Source of the DNA: Collinsella phocaeensis
GTDB lineage: Bacteria > Actinomycetota > Coriobacteriia > Coriobacteriales > Coriobacteriaceae
Direction of reading: 5' to 3'
Assembly (NCBI RefSeq): GCF_900119895.1
Contig: NZ_FQLR01000004.1
Span: 186,001-250,000 of the forward strand
DNA: 64,000 nt
The translations under genes and the position numbers were made by a program. Below are positions 43,498-50,874 of this stretch, in pieces (within the stretch, counting starts at the first letter, position 1; every line of letters begins with the position of its first letter). The notes beneath the pieces are model-generated. The model made no database searches. It was not told where the DNA came from and saw only the letters and a program-made list of their open reading frames with translations.

Positions 43498-43989
43498 ATG
43501 GCAGAGATTACGCTCGCTCGCGTCGACGACCGTCTGGTTCACGGCCAGGTCATGCAGGTCTGGACCAAGGGCAAGGGCACCAACGCCGCCTACGTCATCG
43601 ACGACGCCACCGCCGCCGACGACTTCATGAAGGAGATCTACGAGTCCACCCAGTCCACGGGCGGCCTCAAGATCAAGGTCTTCTCCTCCGACTCCATCAT
43701 CGACGAGTGGAACGCCAACCAGTTCGGCAGCGACAAGGTCGCTCTGATCTTCAAGTCCATCGCGTACGCCAAGAAGGCCGTCGACGGCGGCGTGCCCCTG
43801 GGTGAGCTGAACGTCGGTGGCATCGCCATCAAGCCGGGCAGCACCAAGGTCATCGAGTCCGTGGGCCTCACCGCCGACGACGCCGAGCTTTGTAAGGCCA
43901 TGGAGGAGAAGGGCGTGAAGGTCTACTTCCAGAAGATCCCGAGCTCCGAGAACGTGTCCCTGTCCGCCGCACTTGCAAAGATGGGTTAA
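43498..43989 (+). CDS. PTS mannose/fructose/sorbose-family subunit IIB
   Basis: The protein has 163 aa. The phosphorylated residue is His15 in LARVDDRLVHGQVMQVW. It hands the phosphate to the incoming substrate on IIC/IID. The ATG at 43498 has AAGGAG upstream. It ends 9 nt before the dehydrogenase gene. Confidence 0.95.
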   Translation: MAEITLARVDDRLVHGQVMQVWTKGKGTNAAYVIDDATAADDFMKEIYESTQSTGGLKIKVFSSDSIIDEWNANQFGSDKVALIFKSIAYAKKAVDGGVPLGELNVGGIAIKPGSTKVIESVGLTADDAELCKAMEEKGVKVYFQKIPSSENVSLSAALAKMG

Positions 43990-43998
43990 GCGATATCT

Positions 43999-44982
43999 AT
44001 GGATTACAAGATCGCAATCGTTAACTCCTCGTCCTTCGGCACGCGCTTCCCCGATCAGATGGAGCGCCTCGAGAAGATCGGTACCGTCGAGCGCGTCCGC
44101 GTCGCCGGCACCGCCCACGGTGCCGAGCTGGCCGAGGCCCTGAAGGACTACAACATCGTCATCTCCTCGGTGACGCCGTTCTTCGACGCTGAGTTCTTCG
44201 AGCACAAGACCGACCTGGTCCTGCTCAGCCGCCACGGCATCGGCTACAACAACGTTGACGTCAAGGCGTGCAACGCCACCGGCTGCATCCTCACCACCGT
44301 CTCTCCGCTCGTCGAGCGCGACGCCGTGGCCGAGGGCGCCGTGGCCCTGCTCTGCGACGCCATGCGCCAGGTGAGCGACTCCCATGTGGCCGCTAACGAC
44401 GGCCGCTGGGCCGAGCGCGCCAAGTTCGTGGGCAACGGCCTCTCTGGCAAGACCCTCGGCATCATCGGCTGCGGCAACATCGGTTCCCGCGTCGTCGAGA
44501 TCCTGGCCCGCGGCTACGACATGAAGGTCCTCGCCTGCGACCCGGTCCACCACGACGAATGGGCTTCCAAGCTGGGCGTCGAGTTCGAGTACACCGATCT
44601 GGACACCGTGGTCTCCAACTGCGACGTCCTGACGCTGAACGCCGACCTCAACCCCACGTCGCTGCACATCCTGAACGCCGACGCGTTCGCCAAGATGAAG
44701 AAGGGCGTGTACGTCGTCAACAACGCGCGCGCCGACCTCATCGACCAGCCGGCCATGCTCGATGCGCTGGCGAACGGAACCGTCAAGGCCCTGGCCATCG
44801 ACGTCATGCACGACGAGCCGCCTGCGCCCGACGATCCGTACTTCAACCACCCGCAGGTCCTCGTCTGCCCGCACATCTCCGCCTACACGGAGGAGTGCCT
44901 GCGCGGCATGGGCGAGAAGTGCGTGGGCGACGTCGAGCGCTTCGTCGCCGGCGAGGAGCCGGTCAACGAGATCCGCGCATAG
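43999..44982 (+). CDS. D-isomer-specific 2-hydroxyacid dehydrogenase
   Basis: NAD(P)-dependent enzyme of 327 aa. The Rossmann motif is IIGCGNIGSR. Catalytic positions are Arg in NNARADLID, an acidic residue in DVMHDEPPAP and His in CPHISAYTEE. This resembles SerA/glyoxylate reductase/2-ketogluconate reductase types. It starts 9 nt after IIB, so it belongs to the sugar-acid pathway. A role in reducing a 2-keto sugar acid (or its phosphate), or the reverse, is inferred. Confidence 0.88.
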   Translation: MDYKIAIVNSSSFGTRFPDQMERLEKIGTVERVRVAGTAHGAELAEALKDYNIVISSVTPFFDAEFFEHKTDLVLLSRHGIGYNNVDVKACNATGCILTTVSPLVERDAVAEGAVALLCDAMRQVSDSHVAANDGRWAERAKFVGNGLSGKTLGIIGCGNIGSRVVEILARGYDMKVLACDPVHHDEWASKLGVEFEYTDLDTVVSNCDVLTLNADLNPTSLHILNADAFAKMKKGVYVVNNARADLIDQPAMLDALANGTVKALAIDVMHDEPPAPDDPYFNHPQVLVCPHISAYTEECLRGMGEKCVGDVERFVAGEEPVNEIRA

Positions 44983-44998
44983 TTGCACGTTGTCCGTT

Positions 44999-45041
44999 AT
45001 GGCCTGCATCCCCGGTTTCCGTCGGGTGCAGGCCATTTTTA
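44999..45041 (+). terminator. Internal terminator in the PTS operon
   Basis: ATGGCCTGCA pairs with TGCAGGCCAT over an 18-nt loop, followed by TTTTTAT. It may be partial, because genes of related function continue downstream in the same direction. Confidence 0.75.
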
Positions 45042-45132
45042 TCGGGCGGGGAGGGCTGTCCCTTCCCGCACGGAGGTCCGCGGGGCGGATGTCCCGCGGG
45101 TCTCCTTACTCAAGGCAGGGAGGAGAAGCCAC

Positions 45133-45861
45133 GTGAACCCCGTATCTGCGGTCATCTTCGATATGGACGGCCTGATCTTCGACACCGAGCGCATCTGCTA
45201 CCAGATCTACCTCGAGGCCGCCCGCAGGTTCGGGTTCCAGATGACCCGCAACATGTACACCTGCCTCTGCGGTCGCACCGAGAAGGGGATTCTCGACGGC
45301 CTCGCCCGCGCCTACGGCCCCGAGCACGACGTCGCCAGCTGGCGCGCGTTCGTGCGCGAGCGCAAGGCTCCCGCCCGCGCGGCCCTGAACGGGCACGTCG
45401 GGAAGAAGCCGGGCCTGCTCGAGCTGCTCAGCTATCTCGCCGAGCGCGAGATTCCCTATGCGATGGCGAGCAGCTCCACGCGTGACGTGATCGACTCCTG
45501 CCTTGCGGGCGAGTACCTCACGCACGCGTTTCCCGTCATCATGGACGGCTCGATGGTCGAGCACGGCAAGCCCGACCCCGAGATCTTCCTGCGCGCTGCG
45601 GACGCCCTGGGCGTCGCGCCCGAGGACACGCTGGTCCTCGAGGACAGCCGTGCGGGGATCCGCGCCGCCAACGCCGGCGGCTTCATGTCCGGCTTCGTCT
45701 ACGACGACATGTCGGACCTCCCGGAGGTGCACGAAGGGTTCCCCATCCTCGTCGAGTTCGAAGGGCCCGAGGCCATCGCCGCCGAGGCGCGCTTCACCTT
45801 CGACACGCTCGCCGACGCGGTCCCGTTCATCGAGGGATCGCGCACCTGCACCGACCGCTAA
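45133..45861 (+). CDS. HAD-superfamily phosphatase/phosphomutase (beta-PGM-like)
   Basis: The protein has 242 aa. The nucleophile pair is Asp10 and Asp12 in VIFDMDGLIFDTE. Motif II is MASSSTRDV, motif III HGKPDPEIFLRAA, motif IV LVLEDSRAGIRAANAGG. The long cap domain fits phosphosugar or phospho-acid substrates. The start is GTG at 45133 with GGGAGGAG upstream. In this operon it may dephosphorylate a dead-end sugar-acid phosphate; this is inferred. Confidence 0.9.
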   Translation: MNPVSAVIFDMDGLIFDTERICYQIYLEAARRFGFQMTRNMYTCLCGRTEKGILDGLARAYGPEHDVASWRAFVRERKAPARAALNGHVGKKPGLLELLSYLAEREIPYAMASSSTRDVIDSCLAGEYLTHAFPVIMDGSMVEHGKPDPEIFLRAADALGVAPEDTLVLEDSRAGIRAANAGGFMSGFVYDDMSDLPEVHEGFPILVEFEGPEAIAAEARFTFDTLADAVPFIEGSRTCTDR

Positions 45862-45891
45862 CGTTTGTCAACGAAACGAGGCATCTGCACC

Positions 45892-46464
45892 ATGGAGAAA
45901 CTCGTCATCAATACCGATACCCGCAAGCTCTCGATGATCAGCGCGTCGTTCGTCCTGATCGCCGTCATCGTCGTGGCGCTCGGGTTCTCGCAGCAGTCCA
46001 ACCCCTTCCTGATGGTCGTCTGCTGCGCCCTCGCGATCGCGCCGCTCGCCGGCGCCGTGAGCAACATCAAGAAGATCCGCGCGGCGGCCCCGCTGTTCGA
46101 GTTCACCGCCGACGGCGTGACCGACCTCACCAAGCCCGAGGACGTCATCACGCTGCCGTGGGACCAGGTCCTGGGCATCCAGCTCAAGGCCGCCAACAGC
46201 AACGACCTCATGCTCGACATCATGGGCTACAAGACCGCCGACCAGCACGACGTCGTGACGCCCGAGATGCGCGCGCAGATGGCCGCCAACAACTCCGACC
46301 GCGTCTACTACGCGCTCGAGCTCTCCGGGCTGTGGGTGCGCCGCAGCCGCGTGAAGGAGGCGTTCGAGTGGATCCGCGAGAACATCGTGCCCACGCATCC
46401 CCAGATCGCCGTCGGCGAGCTGGAGGACCCGCTGTCCAAGCTTGGAAAGAAGAAGGAGCAGTAA
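45892..46464 (+). CDS. Two-span membrane protein, possibly PH-like (STM3941-type)
   Basis: The protein has 190 aa. There are two hydrophobic segments (residues of about 14-32 and 37-55: ISASFVLIAVIVVALGF and FLMVVCCALAIAPLAGAV). A cytosolic domain follows with FEFTADGVTDLTKPEDVITL and PWDQVLGIQLK, the strand pattern of bacterial PH-like domains. I do not know a function. It lies within the sugar-acid operon, between the HAD and dehydratase genes. The ATG at 45892 (GAGG about 11 nt upstream) is preferred over a TTG at 45865. Confidence 0.65.
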   Translation: MEKLVINTDTRKLSMISASFVLIAVIVVALGFSQQSNPFLMVVCCALAIAPLAGAVSNIKKIRAAAPLFEFTADGVTDLTKPEDVITLPWDQVLGIQLKAANSNDLMLDIMGYKTADQHDVVTPEMRAQMAANNSDRVYYALELSGLWVRRSRVKEAFEWIRENIVPTHPQIAVGELEDPLSKLGKKKEQ

Positions 46465-46509
46465 CCCTGCATGCGGGTTCGGCCCGCATGCAGTCGGGAA
46501 GGAGGGACC

Positions 46510-46803
46510 ATGCCGAAGCGCGCATTGCTCATGCATGAGGGCGACGACGTCGTCACCGTCATCGAAGCCGTCGCCGCTGGCGAGACCGTGAGGGTCGCCA
46601 CGAAGGCCGGCGCGTACGCATGCGAGCTCGTGTCGCTCGAGGACGTGCCCCGGTTCCACAAGGTCTGCCTCTCCCCGCTGGCCCCGCACGACCTCGTCCG
46701 CAAGTACGGCGAGGTCATCGGTGAGGCGACTGCGCCCATCGAGCGTGGAGCCTATGTCCACACGCACAACATCGCGAGTTTGAAGACGGGGGTGCGCGCA
46801 TGA
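46510..46803 (+). CDS. UxaA-family dehydratase, small (SAF-domain) subunit
   Basis: The protein has 97 aa. The SAF-like domain (ALLMHEGDDVVTVIEAVAAG, then GEVIGEATAPIERGAYVHTHN) is the N-terminal part of altronate/galactarate dehydratases, here as a separate gene. The ATG at 46510 has GGAAGGAGG upstream. The stop overlaps the next start (ATGA), so the two subunits are made together. Confidence 0.9.
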   Translation: MPKRALLMHEGDDVVTVIEAVAAGETVRVATKAGAYACELVSLEDVPRFHKVCLSPLAPHDLVRKYGEVIGEATAPIERGAYVHTHNIASLKTGVRA

Positions 46804-47969
46804 GGGGATACAGAAGGCCCGACGGCCGCTTTGGGATCCGCAACCACGTGCTCGTGCTCTCGAGCGTGGGGTGCGCCAACATGGTGGCCCGCCGCATCGC
46901 CGAGAGCGTGCCCGGCTGCGTGGCGCTCGAGAACTCCAAGGGCTGCGGCCAGGTGGGGAGCGGCCGCGAGATCATGCGCCGCTGCCTGTTGAACCTCGCC
47001 GACAACCCCAACGTGTACGGAACGCTCGTCGTCGGCCTCGGATGCGAGACGATGAAGCCCTACGAGCTCGCCGCCGCCATGCGCGAGGCGGGCGACAAGC
47101 CGGTCGAGGTCATCACCATCCAGGACTGCGGCGGGACCGTCGCCGCTATCGAGGAAGGCGTCCGGCTCGCCCGCGGGCTCGCCGAGCGCGCCGCTCGCGT
47201 GGAGCGGGAGCCCATGGGCCTCGGCGACCTGGTCCTCGGCACCAACTGCGGCGGTTCGGACGCCACGAGCGGCCTTGCCGCCAACCCCGTGATCGGCCGG
47301 GTGAGCGATGCCGTCGTCGCAGCGGGCGGAACCGTCATGCTGGGGGAGACCACCGAGCTCATCGGCACCGAGGACATCCTCGCCGCCCGCGCGGCGACGC
47401 CTGAGGTCGCCGAGGACATCTACCGCATCGTGCACGGCCTGGAGCGCAGCTTCACCGAGGCGGGCGTGGACGTGCACGGCGCCAACCCGAGTCCCGGCAA
47501 CATGGCGGGCGGCCTGTCTACGCTCGAGGAGAAGGCCCTGGGGGGCATCTCCAAGGGCGGCAGCTCGACGATTCGCCAGGTGGTCGCCTACGGCGAGCGC
47601 CCGAGCGAGCGCGGCCTCGTGATCATGGACACACCGGGCTACGACATCGAGAGCGTGTCGGGCATGTGCGCCGGCGGCGCGCAGGCGCTCATCTTCTCCA
47701 CGGGCCGCGGCACGCCGATCGGCAACCCGGTCATGCCCGTCATCAAGGTTACCGGCAACTGCGAGACTTACGCCCGTATGCCCGTGAACATCGATTTCGA
47801 CGCATCCGGCGCGGTCGAGGGAACGTCGACGATCGACGAGCTGGGCGCGGAGCTGCTCGGCCTGCTCGAGCGCGTCGCCAACGGCGAGCAGCCGGCGGCC
47901 GAGGCCCTGGGGATGAACGACTTCTCCATCTTCCACAACCAGGAGCTGTGGTGCACCTGCCTGCCGTGA
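46800..47969 (+). CDS. UxaA-family sugar-acid dehydratase, large subunit
   Basis: The protein has 389 aa. Family features are GYRRPDGRFGIRNHVLVLSS, NSKGCGQVGSGREIM, LVVGLGCETMKPYEL, LVLGTNCGGSDATSGLAANP and TGNCETYARMPVNIDFDASG. Conserved Cys residues probably bind an Fe or Fe-S centre. Altronate-type enzymes remove water from a sugar acid to give a 2-keto-3-deoxy acid. With a PTS delivering a 6-phosphate, the product would be a KDPG-like compound for the aldolase encoded next. The exact sugar acid is unknown. Confidence 0.92.
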   Translation: MRGYRRPDGRFGIRNHVLVLSSVGCANMVARRIAESVPGCVALENSKGCGQVGSGREIMRRCLLNLADNPNVYGTLVVGLGCETMKPYELAAAMREAGDKPVEVITIQDCGGTVAAIEEGVRLARGLAERAARVEREPMGLGDLVLGTNCGGSDATSGLAANPVIGRVSDAVVAAGGTVMLGETTELIGTEDILAARAATPEVAEDIYRIVHGLERSFTEAGVDVHGANPSPGNMAGGLSTLEEKALGGISKGGSSTIRQVVAYGERPSERGLVIMDTPGYDIESVSGMCAGGAQALIFSTGRGTPIGNPVMPVIKVTGNCETYARMPVNIDFDASGAVEGTSTIDELGAELLGLLERVANGEQPAAEALGMNDFSIFHNQELWCTCLP

Positions 47970-48029
47970 GGCACGGGTCGTACCGCCCCTGTTGAATAGG
48001 AATGCAACCATTTCGAGAGAGGAATTGAA

Positions 48030-48692
48030 ATGTCAGCTACCCAGTACATGATCGACAACGGCTTCTACGCGCAGCTCGAGAAGACGGGCGTCGTTCCCGT
48101 CGTCGTGCTCGAGAAGGTCGAGGACGCGGTGCCCATGGCCAGCGCCCTCGTCGCCGGCGGGCTTCCTGCCGCCGAGGTGACGTTCCGCACCGCCGCCGCC
48201 GCCGACTGCATCAAGAAGATGGCTGACGAGTGCCCCGACATCCTGGTGGGCGCCGGCACCGTCGTGAACCTCGAGCAGTGCAAGCGCGCCGTGGAGGCGG
48301 GCGCCAAGTTCATCGTCTCCCCGGGCTATGACGAGCAGATCATCGACTGGTGCCTCGAGAACGAGGTCAACCTCGTCCCCGGCGGCGTGACCCCGGCCGA
48401 GCTCACCTACCTCATCAACCGCGGGTTCGACATCACCAAGTTCTTCCCGGCCAACCTCTACGGCGGCCTCAAGGCCCTCGAGGCGCTCGCCGCCGTGTTC
48501 GTCGGCCATCGCTTCATGCCCACTGGCGGCGTGAGCCCCGACAACGTTCGCGAGTTCCTCGGTTCCAAGGCGATCATCGCCGCGGGCGGCACCTGGATGG
48601 TCAAGCCCAACCTGTTCGCCGACGGCGATTTCAGCCGCGTCGAGGCGCTTGCGGCCGAGGCCGCCGCTGCGGTCCAGGAGGTCCGCGACTAA
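48030..48692 (+). CDS. eda: 2-keto-3-deoxy-6-phosphogluconate-type aldolase
   Basis: The protein has 220 aa. The Schiff-base lysine is Lys137 in FDITKFFPANLYGG; the acid-base Glu is Glu49 in AAEVTFRT, where Arg53 is the phosphate-side Arg. GAGTVVNLEQCKRAVEAGA and FMPTGGVSPDNVREFL are also typical. It cleaves a 2-keto-3-deoxy-6-phospho sugar acid to pyruvate and glyceraldehyde-3-phosphate. It lies 60 nt behind the dehydratase. Its stereochemical class (KDPG or KDPGal) cannot be read from sequence. Confidence 0.94.
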   Translation: MSATQYMIDNGFYAQLEKTGVVPVVVLEKVEDAVPMASALVAGGLPAAEVTFRTAAAADCIKKMADECPDILVGAGTVVNLEQCKRAVEAGAKFIVSPGYDEQIIDWCLENEVNLVPGGVTPAELTYLINRGFDITKFFPANLYGGLKALEALAAVFVGHRFMPTGGVSPDNVREFLGSKAIIAAGGTWMVKPNLFADGDFSRVEALAAEAAAAVQEVRD

Positions 48693-48829
48693 CCCTTCGG
48701 GTATCCCCGTGCCCACTGAGGACGCGGATACCGCCTGCGTGCGAGGGGTTCGACAGGCACGGAACGAGCCCCTTGCGCGCATCTGGGGTGCAAGCCGGGG
48801 TGAGAGAGCTCGGCTTGCGTCCTCTTTCG

Positions 48830-48862
48830 ACCTCAATTTGGGGACAGGCACCGAATTGAGGT
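48830..48862. repeat. Short palindromic repeat with GGGGACAGGCACC core
   Basis: ACCTCAATT and AATTGAGGT flank the core in the 293-nt gap between eda and the dehydrogenase. The arms differ from other copies but stay complementary. No gene is seen in 48693-48985. Confidence 0.75.
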
Positions 48863-48985
48863 CTCGGCCCGCGGCGCCGCGTTGCGTGCGCCCGCGAGCG
48901 ATGCCCGCGCCGTCGCGATGCGCGCCGCGGGCAGGTCTGAAGTCATCCACCTCATGGGGAACATCTAAGAGAGAGGATCATTCCC

Positions 48986-50074
48986 ATGGCAGTTGCACTC
49001 GATACCGCAATCAAGTTCGGAGCCGGCCGCGTCCGCGCGGAGCAGGGCCTCATCGCCCAGCTCGGCGAGGAGATGGCCCGCTTCGGCAAGAAGATGTTCA
49101 TCGTCGCCGGCCCCCGTTCCTGGGATGCCGTCAAGGAGCAGCTCGAGCCCAGCATGAAGGCTGCCGGCGTCGAGTGGGAGCTCGAGATCTACACCGGCTG
49201 GTGCTGCTACGAGGGCGCCGAGGAGCTCGCCGCCAAGGCGCACGCCGCGGGCTGCGACGAGATCGTGGGCGTCGGCGGCGGCAAGATCATGGACTTCGCC
49301 AAGGCTGTGGGCGAGGTCGCCAAGCTCGGCACCATCAACATCCCCACCTCCGCTTCCACCTGCGCTCCGTTCACCTGCATGAGCGTCATGTACACCGTCG
49401 AGGGCGGCAAGAAGACCTCCTGGCGCTTCGACCACGAGATCGACGCGGTCTACATGGACTACGACGTGATCGCCGCGTGCCCGCACCGCTACAACGCGGC
49501 TGGCATCCTGGACGCCATGGCCAAGAAGATCGAGATGCTCAACGGCCGTCCCGAGATGAAGCTCGACGACAACCCGATTGACGTCTTCACGGCGTACAAC
49601 ATGGCCGCCTACGTGTACGACGTGCTCGCCGAGCGCGGCCAGCAGGCCATCGAGGACAACCGCGCGGGCGTCTACACCAAGACCCTGGGCGACGTCGCGT
49701 TCCTCAACGTGATCACCACCGGCGTCATCGCCAACACCACCAAGAGCTTCCGTCAGTCCGAGCTCGCGCACGTCATCTACGACGGCGTCCGCACGCACTT
49801 CACGCATGAGGCCGCCGATGCGATCCACGGCGAGATCGTCGGCGTCGGCCTGTTCTGCCAGCTGTACTTCAACGGTCTCAAGGAGGCCGAGGAGGAGCTG
49901 CGCGCCTACATGAAGGCGATGGACCTGCCGACCACCCTGGGCGAGATCGGCATCGAGCCGACCGAGGAGAACATCGCGACCATCGAGGAGTACATCGTCA
50001 ACTCCCGTCACTACAACAGCGACGACCCGGCTGATCGCGTGCGCCTGCACGAGGCCGTCCTCGAGATGGTCTAG
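48986..50074 (+). CDS. Iron-containing alcohol dehydrogenase, glycerol-dehydrogenase (GldA)-like
   Basis: The protein has 362 aa. It has the GldA-type fold: VGVGGGKIMDFAKAVGEVA for the dinucleotide, TINIPTSASTCAPFTCMSVM, and metal ligands in AAGILDAMAKKIEM (Asp) and THFTHEAADAIHGEIVG (two His). The ATG at 48986 has GAGAGAGGATC upstream. Glycerol dehydrogenases act on small polyols or keto compounds. In this operon it may reduce a keto intermediate or regenerate NAD; this is inferred. Confidence 0.88.
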   Translation: MAVALDTAIKFGAGRVRAEQGLIAQLGEEMARFGKKMFIVAGPRSWDAVKEQLEPSMKAAGVEWELEIYTGWCCYEGAEELAAKAHAAGCDEIVGVGGGKIMDFAKAVGEVAKLGTINIPTSASTCAPFTCMSVMYTVEGGKKTSWRFDHEIDAVYMDYDVIAACPHRYNAAGILDAMAKKIEMLNGRPEMKLDDNPIDVFTAYNMAAYVYDVLAERGQQAIEDNRAGVYTKTLGDVAFLNVITTGVIANTTKSFRQSELAHVIYDGVRTHFTHEAADAIHGEIVGVGLFCQLYFNGLKEAEEELRAYMKAMDLPTTLGEIGIEPTEENIATIEEYIVNSRHYNSDDPADRVRLHEAVLEMV

Positions 50075-50176
50075 CACGCATAACGTGCTAGAGTAAGGGA
50101 TGCTCTGCCCGCTTTGGGCGAGGAGATAAGAGCGCGGGTGCGCGAGCTCCGCGCGGGAGAGAACAAAGGAGACCGC

Positions 50177-50449
50177 ATGTATTCTCAGGAGACCACGATC
50201 GTTAACGCCACCGGCCTGCACGCCCGTCCGGCTTCCGCCTTCAGCAAGATGGCCATGGGCTTCAAGTCCAACGTCACCATCAAGAAGGCCGACGCCGAGG
50301 GCGACGGCGCCAACGCCAAGTCCATGCTGTCGCTGATGACCCAGGGTCTCGCATGCGGCACCAAGGTCGTCATCGCCGCCGACGGCGAGGACGAGCAGGA
50401 GGCCGTGGCCGCCCTCGTCGAGTTCATCGACGGCGGTTGCGGCGAGTAG
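50177..50449 (+). CDS. HPr-family phosphocarrier protein
   Basis: The protein has 90 aa. His15 in NATGLHARPASAF is the phosphorylated residue. The regulatory-serine region is AKSMLSLMTQGLACG with Ser49. The ATG at 50177 has AAAGGAG upstream. A dedicated HPr at the end of a PTS operon is uncommon, since the general HPr is normally with EI, and it suggests a system-specific phosphate relay. It could also be the cell's only HPr; that cannot be judged here. Confidence 0.93.
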   Translation: MYSQETTIVNATGLHARPASAFSKMAMGFKSNVTIKKADAEGDGANAKSMLSLMTQGLACGTKVVIAADGEDEQEAVAALVEFIDGGCGE

Positions 50450-50483
50450 CCCTTCGGCTTCTTACATACGCGTTATCGCATGA

Positions 50484-50517
50484 GCCCGGCAGGTCCCGTA
50501 CCTGCCGGGCTTTTTAT
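50484..50517 (+). terminator. Terminator of the PTS/sugar-acid operon
   Basis: GCCCGGCAGGT pairs with ACCTGCCGGGC over CCCGT, followed by TTTTT. Confidence 0.92.
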
Positions 50518-50614
50518 CTCGAGGAAGAGGCGGCGTGTCGTTGGGGGCCATTGGGGGCGTGCCCCTTTGGCGCACGCTGTAGGATGAGCCTCGCGGGTGT
50601 ATCGGCTGTGCGCG

Positions 50615-50755
50615 TGCTGCAAAATGACGGAAGTATCGGTGTATCCCGCGCACCCGTTGCGGGGACCTGGCAAAAGGCGAGATAGCCGAGCGCTAAAAGT
50701 GGGTCACATAAACAGCCCGGAAGATCAACTCCGATAAATCCGTCATTTTGCAGCA
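50615..50755. repeat. Inverted-repeat-bounded non-coding unit, family C
   Basis: The left arm 50615-50639 (TGCTGCAAAATGACGGA, two bases, TATCGG) and right arm 50731-50755 are inverted copies with 2 mismatches in 25. The unit is 141 nt. It lies between two convergent terminators in a gap without genes. Confidence 0.7.
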
Positions 50756-50800
50756 ACTGAGGTCCGCCGGTGCGCTGCGATGCCGCTGGCGCATGAAAAT

Positions 50801-50830
50801 GCCCCCGGCATGTGGAGGCATGCCGGGGGC
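50801..50830 (-). terminator. Terminator of ilvD
   Basis: On the minus strand GCCCCCGGCATG pairs with CATGCCGGGGGC, followed by ATTTTC. Confidence 0.8.
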
Positions 50831-50874
50831 GAGGGGCGAGCGGTGCGCGTCTGCGATGCGCGCCGCGCGGGAAT

